Origin: Sergeia podlipaevii
Lineage: Eukaryota > Euglenozoa > Kinetoplastea > Trypanosomatida > Trypanosomatidae
Direction of reading: 5' to 3'
Assembly: GCA_030849805.1 (NCBI GenBank)
Contig: JASANZ010002233.1
Location: 22,896-86,895 of the forward strand
Length of the DNA: 64,000 bases
The translations under genes and the position numbers were made by a program. Shown piece by piece: positions 9,302 through 20,586 of this stretch. The number at the start of each line of letters is the position of its first letter. Positions within the stretch are counted from its first letter, which is position 1. Below the pieces are notes generated by a model. That model had not been told where the DNA came from, made no database searches, and saw only the letters and a program-made list of their open reading frames with translations.

Positions 9302-12300
9302 TAAGATTTGCCTCTCCCACAAATGTATTCTCTTTTTTTTTTTTAGTGTTGTTGCTGCTGAATCTTTAAATGTGAAAAGTACTTTGCTTTGTAAAGGAGA
9401 AGAGAAAAAAAAAATAGATACGTAGATAAAGAGCAATAATAATAATAATATTATTTTGAAATGCAAGAAGGCAGAATGTGTACGTGATGGAGAAGTCCTG
9501 CGGATAATGATGGCACGAGGCGCAACAGTAAGACCAAGACATGATCCTTCGGCGTCGCTTCTCTGCCATCTCTCTCTCTTGCAGTAAGTAATTCACTGGT
9601 AATGCACGATATCACTGTCTAAACATTTATTACACACACATATATACATGAGTATGTGTAAGTGTGTGGATATGCTTGAACATGTAATTTTCGATCGTTA
9701 AAAAAAAGAGTCCTTCTTGTGTGCATGGAAAAAGAAGATAGAGACTAGCCCTTGCTTCAAACCAAAGCACACGAATCATACATACAGTTTGCTTTTTTCA
9801 TTTCATTTCTTTTACCTTTTTTTTTTTTTTTCGTTTTTTTGTGTATCTAAATAATGATAAAAACGAAACCCCCCAAAAAGAAACCTTAGGATGTTTTTAA
9901 AAGCTGAAGCCTTTATCCATTGTCTGATATATAGAACTGAATATATCGCTACTTTATCACAAAATGCATGCGCGGAGCGAGTTTGTAATTGTTCAGCTTC
10001 TCAATAGGACATTTAGGAAGCAAAGCTGGAGGAGGCAAAAAATACATGAAATAAACAAAGAAAAGCGCAAATAGCTCACATTCCCCATTGATAAAATTGC
10101 CTCCCCCCCTTCTCACTATATAAAACACCAGAAAAAAAAAAAAGACAAAAACACAATTAGAAAATAAAAAAATAAATAAAGCAGAAATAAACACAGAATT
10201 TCTTTCTTTAAAACCTAAAAAATACACGCATGCACACTCATATATATAGGCATATACAGAAAATAATACAGATGTAACTTGTTTCTTTATATTATTATTA
10301 TTATTGTTGTTAAATAGTGACGATATTTGCACCTCCACTTGTGCGCTACGTCTATGATAAGCAGCAGGTTAGGGCATGGGGGCCTCCTCCTCAGACACAC
10401 GCCTCGTATGTATACACAAAAAGTTTTCCCCCTCAACAACAACAATTTAAAAAAAAAAGGAAAAAGAAAAAACTGACAACCTCATTTACCGCCAAACCAC
10501 CATGCTTCCTTTTATGTGTACGCCAAAACAATCGCTTTCCATCATTTCCTTCTGCGTATATTTATTAGCGGGTGTGTCTGTGTGCGGCAATGCATGCAAA
10601 AAGATTTTCCCTTACACTCTTGTGCACAGCGAAGGATCCACAATATCACATCCCCCCCCTATCCATGCAAGTAGTCAGCGTAATGTGCTTGTATGAACAC
10701 AGCATCATCTACGGAGAGTCCACCTTCACATAGGTTACAAGTGTATAGATATACATGTCTCTGTCTCCCCTAAATATGTAAAAGAGAGGGAAAGCGAGAA
10801 AGCAACAACAGCAACAACGAGGCAAGCAGAGGAAAGGTAGTAGGGCAACAGCGAATAGCTGGTAGGATATGTCCTACACCATCCATACACACAAACACAC
10901 ACAAACACAAAAAAACACACAAAAAAAATAATGACAGTGAAACAAAGGTTCGAGAGAGTACACATATATATAAATACTCCTTTTCTCGAATAAAAGGTGA
11001 GCACACAATAATTTGTTGTCGCAAAATGAAAGAAGGAAATCTAAAAGAAAATAGAAACCATTGCGAGATCGTTTCTTTGAGATCCAGTAGCTCCGACAAC
11101 TCAAGTGCGCGCAAAAAAACAATAACAACAACAATAAAAAATACGACGAAAAGTAAAATGCTAAAAAAAAAGATGTTGTTTTTACACGCCAAACAGATCC
11201 CCCTATGCGAGTCTCCTGAGGAAGACTTCCCTTTATCCATGAAAGTAACTTGCTTTGCTGTTTTTATATGTTTCGTTTTTTTTTTATATACATCTTTGCT
11301 TGCTATGCAGTGAAACGTGCTCCTCTCTGCAATTGAGATGTTGCACGTTTTTCTTTTGATTCCACCACATACTCCATTTACTCCTCTCCCCCTCTTCTCC
11401 TTCAGGTCTTTTCCAGCATATGTGCAGTGTAGTTTCAGAGGAGAAAAGAAGCGACAAAGAAAGAATAAAATAAAACGGAGATGAAATCGACTTATTCGGA
11501 TACTGCGTCACATTGCCCAGTTAAAAGCTTCACTCAAGCCATCGAAAAATAATAACAACACAACAACAACAACAAAAAAAAAACATGATGAATGCGCTAA
11601 AAAGTGTTGCCCGACAAAAGAAAAGAAAAAAAAAACACACGTGACAAGTAAAAGCTAAATATTGAAATATCTGGCGAAGAAACTACACGGATTCCCAGAT
11701 ATAAAAGAAACAAGGAAAGAAGAAGTACACTATCAATCACTTTATATGAACCTTATCGTGACATACCTTGAAAATGCAGACTTATAAACCAAGGTTCCAC
11801 ACCTCACCGCTTTCTCAAAAAAAAAAAAAAGCATTTTTTTGGGGAGGGGGACGATCAAAGTACCAAGCAACATATAGAGTAGGAAAGAAGTTTGAATATG
11901 CGAGAGATACTATATTCTCCACACCTCACTTCAAATCCGACTGATTACTGCTGCTGCTTGCCAAGTGTTTATTTTCTTAAAGAAGAAAAACAGTTAAAAA
12001 GCAAAAAAGAAAAGCACAACCAACTACCACCATATCTTGTTTATCTTTAAATACCGTACTTTGAAAGAATAAATAAATAAAAGCAACAGCAACTATAACA
12101 CCATCGTGTTCTGTGCAGTGAGGGAGAATACGATCATAAAAACAGAAAAAAAAACGTAACGCCCATGCATGTATATATATATATATATGCAACTTTTCTA
12201 ACAAGCATACAGTAAAAATGGAAACATAGATATAAAACGATTGACGCGGTAAATACACCATTCCCTCTTCTATAGGATGGGTGCGACCATGAAAGAGCAC

Positions 12301-13404
12301 TAGCTCCTACCGCTTCCTTCACACAAGAGCTTCCTTCGCGCGCTGCGTCTGAAACAATCATTGCACATGCTTCAAAAAACTATTTTCTTCAAGCATCCAC
12401 CCACTCACATATTTATATACAAAATGAACAACAACAATAATAATAATAATAAAAGAATGGCAACATAAATGCTTTCTTTTGCTTAAAACATTATTGTTAG
12501 TAGCTAATGCCACATCCCCTCTTCTCATGTATTTTTTTCCCTCCTCTTTTCATACGAACGTGCAATGTACTTTTCACACACACACAAAAAAAAAAAGAGG
12601 AGTTTCGGACGTAAAAAGACAACAACTGAAAACAGCGAAAAACAAACAAACTGCTATTCAATACGACATGTACAACTACGCGCGTGGCGAGAATCCAGCG
12701 CTTAGCAAATATTACCCAAATGAGTTAAGAAGAGAAAAGAAAAAAAAAGTGAGGTAACAGAAAGGAAGCAAACTCTAGCGCACTCTCTGCGTTACGCTAA
12801 CAGATTCTATCTCAATCTCTCTCCCTCCTATATTCCTCCAAAAAATAAAAGGTGAGCATGTAAACAAAGATGTACTAGCTCAACAGCAACACATAGATCA
12901 ATAAATAGCACAATGCCGAGGTTCAAAAGTTCACGTTTCGGGTGTGTACATTAAAATGTGTATGTATATACCCATTGATCTAAAGCAAAAAAAAAAGGAC
13001 AACGACAACAACAGCCGCTCTACCTCTCATCACCATGTTCACGATGTCTTGACTTTTCTCCTTACCAAAATACGAGAATACTAAGCACACTCATATATAT
13101 ATGCAAATACTCCTACGTACAAATAGTAAGGTGGCTTTTTTCTTCTTCTATGTCTTGATCGGTCCGACAACATAATACAATATACTAAGGATCGGGCTGA
13201 TGGTAGTGATGAACGTGCGTGGAAGAGCCATATTATATATATAAAAAATGATATAAAGAGACAAGCATAAGGTAAAAAATATATACTCAATTCATTAATG
13301 AAAGAAATAGAGAGGAAGAGAGAGAGATATATATATATCTGGCACAAACATACTAACAATAACAGCAAAAAAAAAAACTACCGCAGCGTTGATCTTCCAA
13401 CACG
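9302..13404. other. 4.1 kb gene-free interval
   Basis: This is the longest interval without a gene in the window. It is AT-rich with many A, T and (TA)n runs, including a TA run at about 12172-12188. The open frames on either strand (up to about 156 codons) are dominated by Phe/Leu/Ser or Lys/Arg/Asn from homopolymers and show no domain. I looked for tRNA B-box-like sequence and paired C/D boxes and found none that fit. It presumably contains the long 3' UTR of the START-domain gene and the short 5' UTR of DHS. Confidence 0.6.
9382..9417 (-). promoter_or_regulatory. Predicted trans-splice acceptor of DHS
   Basis: Read on the minus strand, a run of T and C at 9391-9417 is followed at once by AG at 9388-9387 and again at 9383-9382. 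That leaves a 5' UTR of about 80 nt. It decides against the longer frame that starts at 9466. Confidence 0.6.
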
Positions 13405-14469
13405 TCACTCCAGAACGATCAGGTCCTCTTCCACATCGAAGAGCCTTTCGTCCTCGGATGTAAGTCTGGATTCCTCAAACATGTCAAATTTTTTGAAGGA
13501 ATCCCGCTCTACGTCCACGTCTTCCTCCGAGTCGTCACTGTGCGAGTTCAGACATTTGCTCCTCTTCATAACGTTTGACATTTCTTCGACGTTCTTCGAG
13601 ACGGCGGCGTACATGAGACGACGCGAGTTCTGAAACTCCTTGGCGATCTCAGTCTTCATCCAGCCAACAATGAACGTAGGAGCCCAGCCATTGGGGTTCA
13701 TGCACGACACGTATGTAGTCATGGTGGTGTCACCGACCATAGTAAACTCCCAGCCGAACATGACGGCGCCACGCACGCACTTGGTCTTACTCATCGCGCA
13801 GTCCTTCAGGTCCACAGAGCAGCCGTAGATGTAGTACGAGTCATCCTCAGGGACGTAGCGCTTTTCAATAAGGTAGATGAAGTCCCTAGAGGCGACAGGA
13901 GGAGGAGCGTAGTACTGATTGTACTCCAGGTGCCAGTCACGAACGCCGCGCTGTGCGAGCTCCACAAGATGATAGTTATCGTCACCGAGCTTGTCAAAGA
14001 GGTGTGGAGGCAGTTCTGGATTGCGAGCAATGATGTCGTAGTGAGAAAGGTTTTCCGAGTAGCGGTTGCGCTGCTTGAGATCTTGCACGTGCATGAGCGA
14101 CAAAACCATCTCTGGCCTTACGTTGATAAGGCTCATGGTGGCTCTGGCAAAGTTGTATGGGCCCACGTGCGGGCGAGTAAAAAGGTGCAGATCACCCTCA
14201 CTATCTTTGTAGTCTACTGGTTTCCAGGTGCGCTGGAGCTTGGGATCGGTCATCTTGCTGTTGAGGATGGGCATGTCGCCAAGCATATCGCGGACGCTCT
14301 CAAATGTGAAGTCAAGGATAGACTCAATTTGCTCAATATCGTTGGAAGACTCAATCCCCTGGAGGGGCAGAGCGCAAGGGTATGGTGGCTGCTCGGAGCC
14401 AGCGGTGAGGCCGGTCTTGGTCGCAGTCTTGTAGGCGGCATTGCCGATGGAAGAGACAAGCTTCAACAT
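13405..14469 (-). CDS. START-domain lipid-binding protein
   Basis: A 354-residue protein whose middle (about residues 50-295) looks like a StAR-related lipid-transfer (START) domain, a helix-grip fold that binds a sterol, phospholipid or ceramide in one cavity. Signs are the pattern of alternating strands with WHLEYNQYYAPPPVASRDF and FIYLIEKRYVPEDDSYYIYG, then FGWEFTMVGDTTMTTYVSCMNP and a final helix (VGWMKTEIAKEFQNSRRLM). There is no signal peptide or transmembrane segment. The last 50 residues are very acidic (DDSEEDVDVERD, DEERLFDVEEDL). The ligand cannot be told from the sequence. The start MLKLVSSIG is the first ATG downstream of a T-rich tract and AG near 14672. Confidence 0.8.
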   Translation of the reverse strand: MLKLVSSIGNAAYKTATKTGLTAGSEQPPYPCALPLQGIESSNDIEQIESILDFTFESVRDMLGDMPILNSKMTDPKLQRTWKPVDYKDSEGDLHLFTRPHVGPYNFARATMSLINVRPEMVLSLMHVQDLKQRNRYSENLSHYDIIARNPELPPHLFDKLGDDNYHLVELAQRGVRDWHLEYNQYYAPPPVASRDFIYLIEKRYVPEDDSYYIYGCSVDLKDCAMSKTKCVRGAVMFGWEFTMVGDTTMTTYVSCMNPNGWAPTFIVGWMKTEIAKEFQNSRRLMYAAVSKNVEEMSNVMKRSKCLNSHSDDSEEDVDVERDSFKKFDMFEESRLTSEDERLFDVEEDLIVLE

Positions 14470-15054
14470 CGCTAATTTTTCCTAATGAACAGGCGTTTCC
14501 TTATATATATATTTGCCTATTAATGAAGAATGCAAAAGTGCGCGTGTGTGTGATGAATATAAACACTAAAAACTGCTACGCACCTGCCCAAATAGAAAAT
14601 TATATGTTCTTAAAAACACTGGGAACGAAACGGGGGAACAAATATATCTATTCCTGAATCTGTTGTGTTGTCTAGTATAAATACCAGGGGAATTGAAGGA
14701 AAAAAAAATATGCTCGTTCTATGTAAAATCTTAACTTTCAAAAATATATAGCGCATAGATAAGGATCATTAAGGCGAGCAAAAGGGAACAAGAATGAAAT
14801 GAAATATCAAGATAAAGAAAAATACGCACTACGCTTGTAAATCATGAACACTACTCACGTTGTACCCCAAAGTAACAACCCCTGCTTTTTCATAGAACAC
14901 AAAAAGACCCAAGTTCCGCTTTCTTTTCCTTTCCTTATTTTTTTTTCCTCTTTCTTAGATGTTGCTTTGTGATTTTAATCGCGTAGCGTTAGTTCGCCAA
15001 AGTTACTTACCTTCAATCCTCTTGCTACTATCAAAGCTCGATGCGGCATCTTAT
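14470..15054. other. Spacer between START-domain gene and PUS1-like gene
   Basis: On the minus strand a T/C tract at about 14691-14710 followed by AG at 14673-14672 is a possible splice acceptor for the START gene. The rest is AT-rich with no recognisable feature. Confidence 0.5.
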
Positions 15055-17151
15055 TTATGGGAGATCTGTCTTCCACGCCAGGCGAAGCACGTGCCGCAAT
15101 GACCGCATCCACTTCCCCATCAAGTCCTCGGCCATCTCGTTGCGCAGCACAACCGCCACGATGCGTCTGCGCTGCTCCTCGAGCTCCGAGGTGTCCATAT
15201 CGTCCATGTGCAGTCCGTCCTTGTTTCTGCCATTATTGCCATTACTCTGGATACGCTGCAACCGTTGATTGTACCCAGAGAAGTCCAGGTAGGAGAGAAA
15301 CAGACCGTTTGCAGGCGCCATAGGGATACCCCTGCGTTCTCCTTTCCGCAACAGCACATCGCCGATAAGGCGTGGCTCCTCGCCCGAAGCCGCCATGCAC
15401 ACAACAGCGCCAATCATCTTTCGAATTTGGTTCAGCATAAAGCTCTGACCATCAAGCTCCACCCTCACCACCTCAATACCGGTGCTACCGTACACACGCT
15501 GCATATGGGTCCGCATGTCTGCCCTCAGCTGCTGCTCTTGCTCTGCCGTGTAGGACAACGCGCCGGCAAAGTCCTGCTTCTTGCCAGACGGCGCGCTACT
15601 AGCAGCTGTCGCATTATCACCACTGACACCGCCCTCTCCTGGAGAGCCGCACACCTCCAGTGCACGCGCCGCGTAGGCCTCGGCGACCCCTTCATCCGGT
15701 GCATAAAACCGCGTTGGGGACCAGAGATTGACTGCCTCTTCCACAAGAGGATCGTCTGCCCTTACAATGAACGGATCGCTCACAGTGACACTGCGGATGT
15801 ATCGGTGGCAAGAGGCATCCGTACTGCTGCCGCCCGGAGTAAAGTTATGATAGCAGTGGGTGCCTTCGTACTGCTTGAACATCTCGCGCACATTGGCGAG
15901 CTGCTCAGTGCTCAGGCGGTAACCAGTAGCCTTCTCCATGGCATCCTCCGGGATGGAACGAAAGAGGATCATCGTTTCAAAGAGGCCATCGCGGAAGTGC
16001 GTCGCTGCGTGTGACTCGAGGAACTCATCCACGGTACCGGTCTCAGCACTTGCCTCACCTTCTATCCCTTCTTCTACTTGAGCGGCTGTGTCGACTTGCT
16101 CTTCCCCTTCGTCCTCATCGCTATCTTCTTCCGCCTCTCCTTGCGCCATAGCCGTACGCTCCTCCTCCCTGCGCCTGGCATCTTCCATGCGGCGCTTCTT
16201 GCTCTTGGGGAAGTGCCCCTTGCTCTTCCGCCCGCTACCGCCGCCCTCCTTCTGTTCCCCAACGGGGCCTTTCTTCTTCTTGTTGCCCTTGTGCTGCAGC
16301 TGGCCAGTGCCCTTGCCAGGAAGATAGCCTACGTCCTTCAGGGTTGGATGGGACGGGGCCAGAGAGGCAGGAAAGTACTCTTGCGTGTACTGCTCGCGGG
16401 TCATGAGTGCGTAGGTGGGAAGATAGTACTCGTACTTTCTCCCTCCGCAGTAGTGATAAGAGTTGAAGCTGCGGGTGACTGGGACCACTGAGTAGACGTG
16501 AATGTCGGAAGGGAGAGCGAGATTCAGCAGTCTCTTGGCCTCCTCGCAGCTATACATTTGGTCTCCATCCTCCCCCTCTTCGCCACTCCTGCATGCCTGC
16601 TGTTTCTTCTCTTGTTCTTTACCATTACTGCTGCTTACGACTTCCGCAGAGGAAGTGGCCTCGCTTGTGTTGTTCTTCGCGCTTTCTTCAGCTACCGCTG
16701 CGCCCGCGTCGATGGCACGGCGCCTCTCCACGTACGTAGGATCGTACGGGAGCATGACGCACACCGAGACTACGTTTCTCAGCGCGTGCACACCCTTGTC
16801 TGTCCTACTCGCCCTCTCGAAGTTAAGGAGCTGCTGTACCTTTGCCTGCGAGAAGTTGGTGAGGCTGATCATGTCTGTCTCGTACAGTGCCTTCATGAGC
16901 GCCTCCTCTACAGTGGGGTACTCAGGCAGGTGGTTCCACTGCAAGCCACAATAGCGCTCCCCCACATAGCCAAATACAATGGCGACCTTGCGCTTTGCGC
17001 GAAGACGCTTGAAACCCTCCCCTTCAGGGGACTGATAGTACTTGAACTCAACAGATCCAGCAATGGTGGGAGTCATAGGCGGCGCTTGAGAAGAAGTGGA
17101 GGGGTCGGTTGGCTGTGCTCCTTCCACAGGTACAGGTGGTGCAGATTCCAT
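15055..17151 (-). CDS. tRNA pseudouridine synthase of the TruA/PUS1 family
   Basis: Isomerises uridine to pseudouridine in tRNA and possibly other RNAs. The 698-residue protein has the TruA/Pus1 core: KRKVAIVFGYVGERYCGLQWN (start of the first subdomain), the catalytic block RASRTDKGVHALRNVV with Asp118 in the invariant RTDKG, the YHYCGGRKYEYYLPTYAL strand pair, the CYHNFTPGG segment, and the closing SFMLNQIRKMIGAVV and PANGLFLSYLDFSGYN. Two disordered insertions enlarge it: residues about 150-195 (Glu/Ser/Gln) and about 285-385 (Lys/Arg basic then Asp/Glu acidic). The basic insertion could act as a nuclear or nucleolar signal. PUS1 versus PUS3 cannot be settled by eye; the IRKMIG block favours the Pus1/Pus2 group. 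The start follows a good splice acceptor at 17250. Confidence 0.9.
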   Translation of the reverse strand: MESAPPVPVEGAQPTDPSTSSQAPPMTPTIAGSVEFKYYQSPEGEGFKRLRAKRKVAIVFGYVGERYCGLQWNHLPEYPTVEEALMKALYETDMISLTNFSQAKVQQLLNFERASRTDKGVHALRNVVSVCVMLPYDPTYVERRRAIDAGAAVAEESAKNNTSEATSSAEVVSSSNGKEQEKKQQACRSGEEGEDGDQMYSCEEAKRLLNLALPSDIHVYSVVPVTRSFNSYHYCGGRKYEYYLPTYALMTREQYTQEYFPASLAPSHPTLKDVGYLPGKGTGQLQHKGNKKKKGPVGEQKEGGGSGRKSKGHFPKSKKRRMEDARRREEERTAMAQGEAEEDSDEDEGEEQVDTAAQVEEGIEGEASAETGTVDEFLESHAATHFRDGLFETMILFRSIPEDAMEKATGYRLSTEQLANVREMFKQYEGTHCYHNFTPGGSSTDASCHRYIRSVTVSDPFIVRADDPLVEEAVNLWSPTRFYAPDEGVAEAYAARALEVCGSPGEGGVSGDNATAASSAPSGKKQDFAGALSYTAEQEQQLRADMRTHMQRVYGSTGIEVVRVELDGQSFMLNQIRKMIGAVVCMAASGEEPRLIGDVLLRKGERRGIPMAPANGLFLSYLDFSGYNQRLQRIQSNGNNGRNKDGLHMDDMDTSELEEQRRRIVAVVLRNEMAEDLMGKWMRSLRHVLRLAWKTDLP

Positions 17152-17835
17152 TAGAGAGATGACCCCACAGTATTAGGTGCGGTACTACGGCAATGTAGCT
17201 GATTCTTTGTTTTCCTCAGCCCTATACACTATTCTCTTTCTGTGATGCGCTGATGAACAATAAAAAGAAAAATGCCAATATTTATAGTAATAATAATAAT
17301 AATAAATGAAGGGTGAGAAGTACCAAATGCAAAATGGATGTGATATAGTTCCCAGATGGGCAGTAGCATGCATGCACCGTATGCTAGTTGTGATTAACGT
17401 ACCGTCACGATGATACCAAATACTGCCGGCGTCCATCCACTTCAAGCTCTATCATTGTGTTCTTTTTTTTTCTTTGCGTTTATAAGGGAGTTAACCACTG
17501 CAAAGCACATCATCCTATTCATTACTCGAGTGCATCACAGACACATATATTTATCGTCCATAACGGTTCCACATTTGCTTAGCTTTCTGTGTGTTTATGC
17601 GCATTGTTTGTTAAATTCTCTTTTTTCCTTAGCTGAAATAGTTAATACGCTCGCCCCCCCCCTTTTCCGTCACATACAGAAGTGAAAAAAGAAGAAGAAG
17701 AAGAAGAGGGAGAGAGAAGGCCATACCATCATAATGAAGGCAAAGAGCTGCAACGCTAGAGAGCAAGAATGCATGCTAGACAGAATACATCATCCACACA
17801 ATCCCGTCCTCTCCCATTCGCCTGCCCTTCCCTGC
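17152..17835. other. Spacer between PUS1-like gene and RRP9
   Basis: Apart from the splice acceptor at 17250 and short AAT and GAA repeats near 17290 and 17690, I see nothing in this 684 bp stretch. Confidence 0.5.
17249..17276 (-). promoter_or_regulatory. Predicted trans-splice acceptor of the PUS1-like gene
   Basis: On the minus strand a T-rich tract (about 17253-17276) ends in AG at 17251-17250, leaving a 5' UTR of about 98 nt before the ATG at 17151. Confidence 0.55.
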
Positions 17836-20070
17836 TCATTTCTTCGTCTTCAATGACTTCTTCTTTGTCTGAATAGGGGGGTTCTTCTTGCTAGACACTG
17901 CCGCGCTCTTCTTCCCAGCAAGAGCCTTGACCTTCTTCTTACCCCCCTTCCCCTTCGTTTTCTTTATGCCAGCTGCCGTCGCCTTCTCACCCCTGCTCGC
18001 GCCACTGACGGCAGAGAGCACGTCAGGGTTAAAGCGGATCTGTCCGTTAGCGCCAACGTCAAGCAAGGAGGGCACCTTGGCGCCGTTCTCCCCCTCTTCG
18101 TTGCTGTCCTCATCACCATCATTCACGTCGGTGCCTGAGAGTTCATCAGCACCATCCAGTGCATCACTGCTCGCGGCAGGCATGCCGACAGCTTCTTCAT
18201 CATCGTCATCCAGTTGCTCCTCTTCCTCCTCGTCACGCGCCTGGTATCCGTAGAGCTGGGCAGGCACGTGCTCAATGCTTCCGATCATACACTGCAGAGG
18301 CTTGAGACCCGCGTTTGTCAGCGGCACTACGCACACAGAGTTGAGCGCGCTGCTGAGTACGACCCAGCGACCGCGGCGGGGCTCCTTGGCGCAGGCAATG
18401 CTCAGCACATCACCGTTGGGGGAGAAGCTGAGGCCGCTCACAAGGGATGGGATAGGGAGTTCCGCCAGCAGAATGAGCTCCGGGCCAGTCTTGGTTGCTG
18501 CCCCCGCAGCGGTAGAAGCTGAGGGATTTTCGGTGCGCCGGCCAGCAGGCGTCGCGGTGCCGATTCCGCTCAGCTGCCACACTCTCACAACGCCATCGTA
18601 GCTGGCGGAGGCAATCACATCAGCATAAGAAACAGCAGCAACCGCGGTGATGGGGTTGGGGTTGCGCCGGCCAGTGCCATTGCTCTTACTGCCTCCTTCC
18701 TCTTCGCGTTGCCTTGCCTCCAGCTGGGCCGCAGCCTTTTCCAGGCCTGTGCCGTCTCCAATAAACCCATAACCGTGCGCGGCATGCTTCACCACTAGCG
18801 GCTTGCGGCGGTTTACGTCAAAGACCACAACGGAGCCGTCTTCGGCACCCGCGACGACTACGGTTTCGTTCACCATGGCAACGCAGCCCATGGGCACTGG
18901 GCAGCCCTTCTTCTTTCCGGCTGCGGCCGCCGCGGGTGGCGAGCTTCCAGGGCGTTGCTCCACCAGATACTCGTAGCTCTGCTGTGTCGCGGCATCCACC
19001 TTCCAGAAGCGCATGGTGCCATCATCCCCCACTGTGGCGCACGTTTCCCGGCGCAGCGCGTGCACAGCGTTAACTTTCCCCTCATGGCCATACAACTTAT
19101 CCAGCGACATCATCTGCGGCGCAGACCACACCCGCATCGTCCCGTCCTCGCAGACGGAGTAAAGGTTGTGGGTAAGAGCACGGAAGGATAGTCCAGTGAT
19201 GGGCTTGCGGTGCATGAAGAGAAGACCCTTGTGCGTGCGCGTGGCGGTCTCCCAAATACTGATCGATCCATCCATGGCACCTGCGGCGATGTACGAGGTA
19301 CAGCTCTGGTCTACGGTTGTGCGCTCGAAGAGATCGCGGCTGGTGGGGCGAGTGGCACGAGTGTCGCTGATAGCTACGCTGATGATGCCAGCGGGGAGCG
19401 CGGGCTCCAGCATCGCCTTGCTTCTGCGCTTGCGCTCCTGTCGCTCGGAAGTCGTCATCCCACCAACACTGTTGTCAGGGGAGAGATCGGCCACGTACAC
19501 CTTACCAGACTTGTCCCCAAAGACAATCAGCTCGGCGCCGAGGGTGGCGACGGCGGTGACTGAGTTGCAGTTATGGCGGATGCGCACTAGCTGCATAGAG
19601 CCCGCCCCTACCATTTTTGAGGTGGCGCTGCCTTTGCTCGTGCCAGCGGATGTGCTACTAAAGGTAGAGCGCAGAAAGCTCGCGATGTCGGTGGAGACCA
19701 CCCGCTGCTTCGTGCCGGCAGCCAGGCGAGCCTCCTCCATCAGTTGATGCTTGGTGTCATCGAAGAGGTCAGCGTCTAGGTCGTCATCTCCGCCAATTTC
19801 ACGCAGACGTGTGTTAATGTGATCACCAAGTTGGCGAATCATTCCGCCATGATCGTCACCGGATTCAACCACATCGTCACGCGTGAGAACCTTACGGCTC
19901 GCATCCACCGTCGTCTGCTCGTCGTCCACCACAGATACCCTTTTCTTGATCTTACCCGCCTTACCGCTAGCGGCATTGCTAACCTTCTTACCCCCATGGA
20001 GCTGCCTCTTCTCAGAAGAGGCGACAGCCGCGATGGCCGCCTTCTTGGCCGTCTTACGCTTTGCGAGCAT
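17836..20070 (-). CDS. RRP9: U3 snoRNP WD40 protein RRP9 (U3-55K)
   Basis: Nucleolar component of the U3 box C/D snoRNP, needed for the early pre-18S cleavages in the SSU processome. The 744-residue protein has a basic N-terminus (KRKTAKK, KIKKRVS), an acidic helical stretch (GDDDLDADLFDDTKHQLMEEARLA), then WD40 repeats from about 170 to 600. Segments match RRP9 closely in order: MHRKPITGLSFRALTHNLYS, EDGTMRVWSAPQ, LYGHEGKVNAVHALRRETCA, VAGAEDGSVVVFDVNRRKPL, and near the end LPIPSLVSGLSFSPNGDVLS with RGRWVVLSSALNSVCVVPL. The tail is acidic and then Lys-rich (IKKTKGKGGKKKVK), a likely nucleolar signal. Insertions of Gly, Ala and Pro between repeats make it longer than the human 475-residue protein. 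Only one in-frame start is near the beginning, with AG directly before the ATG. Confidence 0.88.
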   Translation of the reverse strand: MLAKRKTAKKAAIAAVASSEKRQLHGGKKVSNAASGKAGKIKKRVSVVDDEQTTVDASRKVLTRDDVVESGDDHGGMIRQLGDHINTRLREIGGDDDLDADLFDDTKHQLMEEARLAAGTKQRVVSTDIASFLRSTFSSTSAGTSKGSATSKMVGAGSMQLVRIRHNCNSVTAVATLGAELIVFGDKSGKVYVADLSPDNSVGGMTTSERQERKRRSKAMLEPALPAGIISVAISDTRATRPTSRDLFERTTVDQSCTSYIAAGAMDGSISIWETATRTHKGLLFMHRKPITGLSFRALTHNLYSVCEDGTMRVWSAPQMMSLDKLYGHEGKVNAVHALRRETCATVGDDGTMRFWKVDAATQQSYEYLVEQRPGSSPPAAAAAGKKKGCPVPMGCVAMVNETVVVAGAEDGSVVVFDVNRRKPLVVKHAAHGYGFIGDGTGLEKAAAQLEARQREEEGGSKSNGTGRRNPNPITAVAAVSYADVIASASYDGVVRVWQLSGIGTATPAGRRTENPSASTAAGAATKTGPELILLAELPIPSLVSGLSFSPNGDVLSIACAKEPRRGRWVVLSSALNSVCVVPLTNAGLKPLQCMIGSIEHVPAQLYGYQARDEEEEEQLDDDDEEAVGMPAASSDALDGADELSGTDVNDGDEDSNEEGENGAKVPSLLDVGANGQIRFNPDVLSAVSGASRGEKATAAGIKKTKGKGGKKKVKALAGKKSAAVSSKKNPPIQTKKKSLKTKK

Positions 20071-20586
20071 CTAATCAACGAGAGGAACACCAATAATTAT
20101 AATAAAATAAACAATGTATCAAGTTTCAGTTTATAATTATTGGAAAGGACAAAAAAAAAGTATATGAAGAGTATGCAAGGTCAATGGAGCACTATAGACG
20201 TCTATAGTGGCGTTACCTTATCTTCCTCTTCTCACTAAATATAAATATGCGCACAGGGCCTTTGACTTGGCTCCCTTCTTGTGAATATATTTGCGCCGTA
20301 CGCACGAGAAATGTAAGCAAAAGAGAGAGAGAGAGAGAGAGAGAAATGAAAAAGTAAAAATATCCGTCAACGAAGCAATATGCCAGGACGACGACGATGA
20401 ATCGGCAGCAACAGCATGCTACTGTGGGGAACTTGTGACTCATAGCACCCCCAGCCCCCCTAGGAGCAATGCACCTGAATTGTACTTTTTTATTTTTAAA
20501 AGACGCAAGACAACTATATTTAGACAAACAGAGAGAAAAAAGAAAAAAAGCACATATCCGCACACATGTACGTCCCCGTACGTAGA
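20071..20586. other. Spacer between RRP9 and MON1
   Basis: This holds a T-rich tract on the minus strand at about 20140-20160 and a (GA)n run at about 20322-20344. No gene-like frame is seen. Confidence 0.5.
20322..20344. repeat. (GA)n microsatellite
   Basis: A run of about eleven GA units in the MON1 3' flank; it reads as (CT)n on the transcribed strand. Confidence 0.9.

Noticed and set aside
9302..9466. N-terminal extension of DHS up to the ATG at 9466
   Set aside because: A strong splice acceptor at 9387 lies downstream of that ATG, and the extension is Phe/Leu/Lys low-complexity sequence.
10940..10965. tRNA B-box-like GGTTCGAG near 10948
   Set aside because: No A box or cloverleaf arms at suitable distances, and the sequence after it does not fit the T arm.
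10770..11240. 156-codon minus-strand frame in the 4.1 kb gap
   Set aside because: Composition driven by T/A runs (Phe, Leu, Val, Ser) and no domain or start context.
12479..12757. 92-codon plus-strand frame
   Set aside because: Opposite to all genes, Lys/Thr-biased, no recognisable motif.
13010..13040. C-box-like TGATGA on the minus strand near 13026-13031
   Set aside because: No D box (CTGA) within the expected 60-90 bases and no terminal stem, so a C/D snoRNA is not supported.
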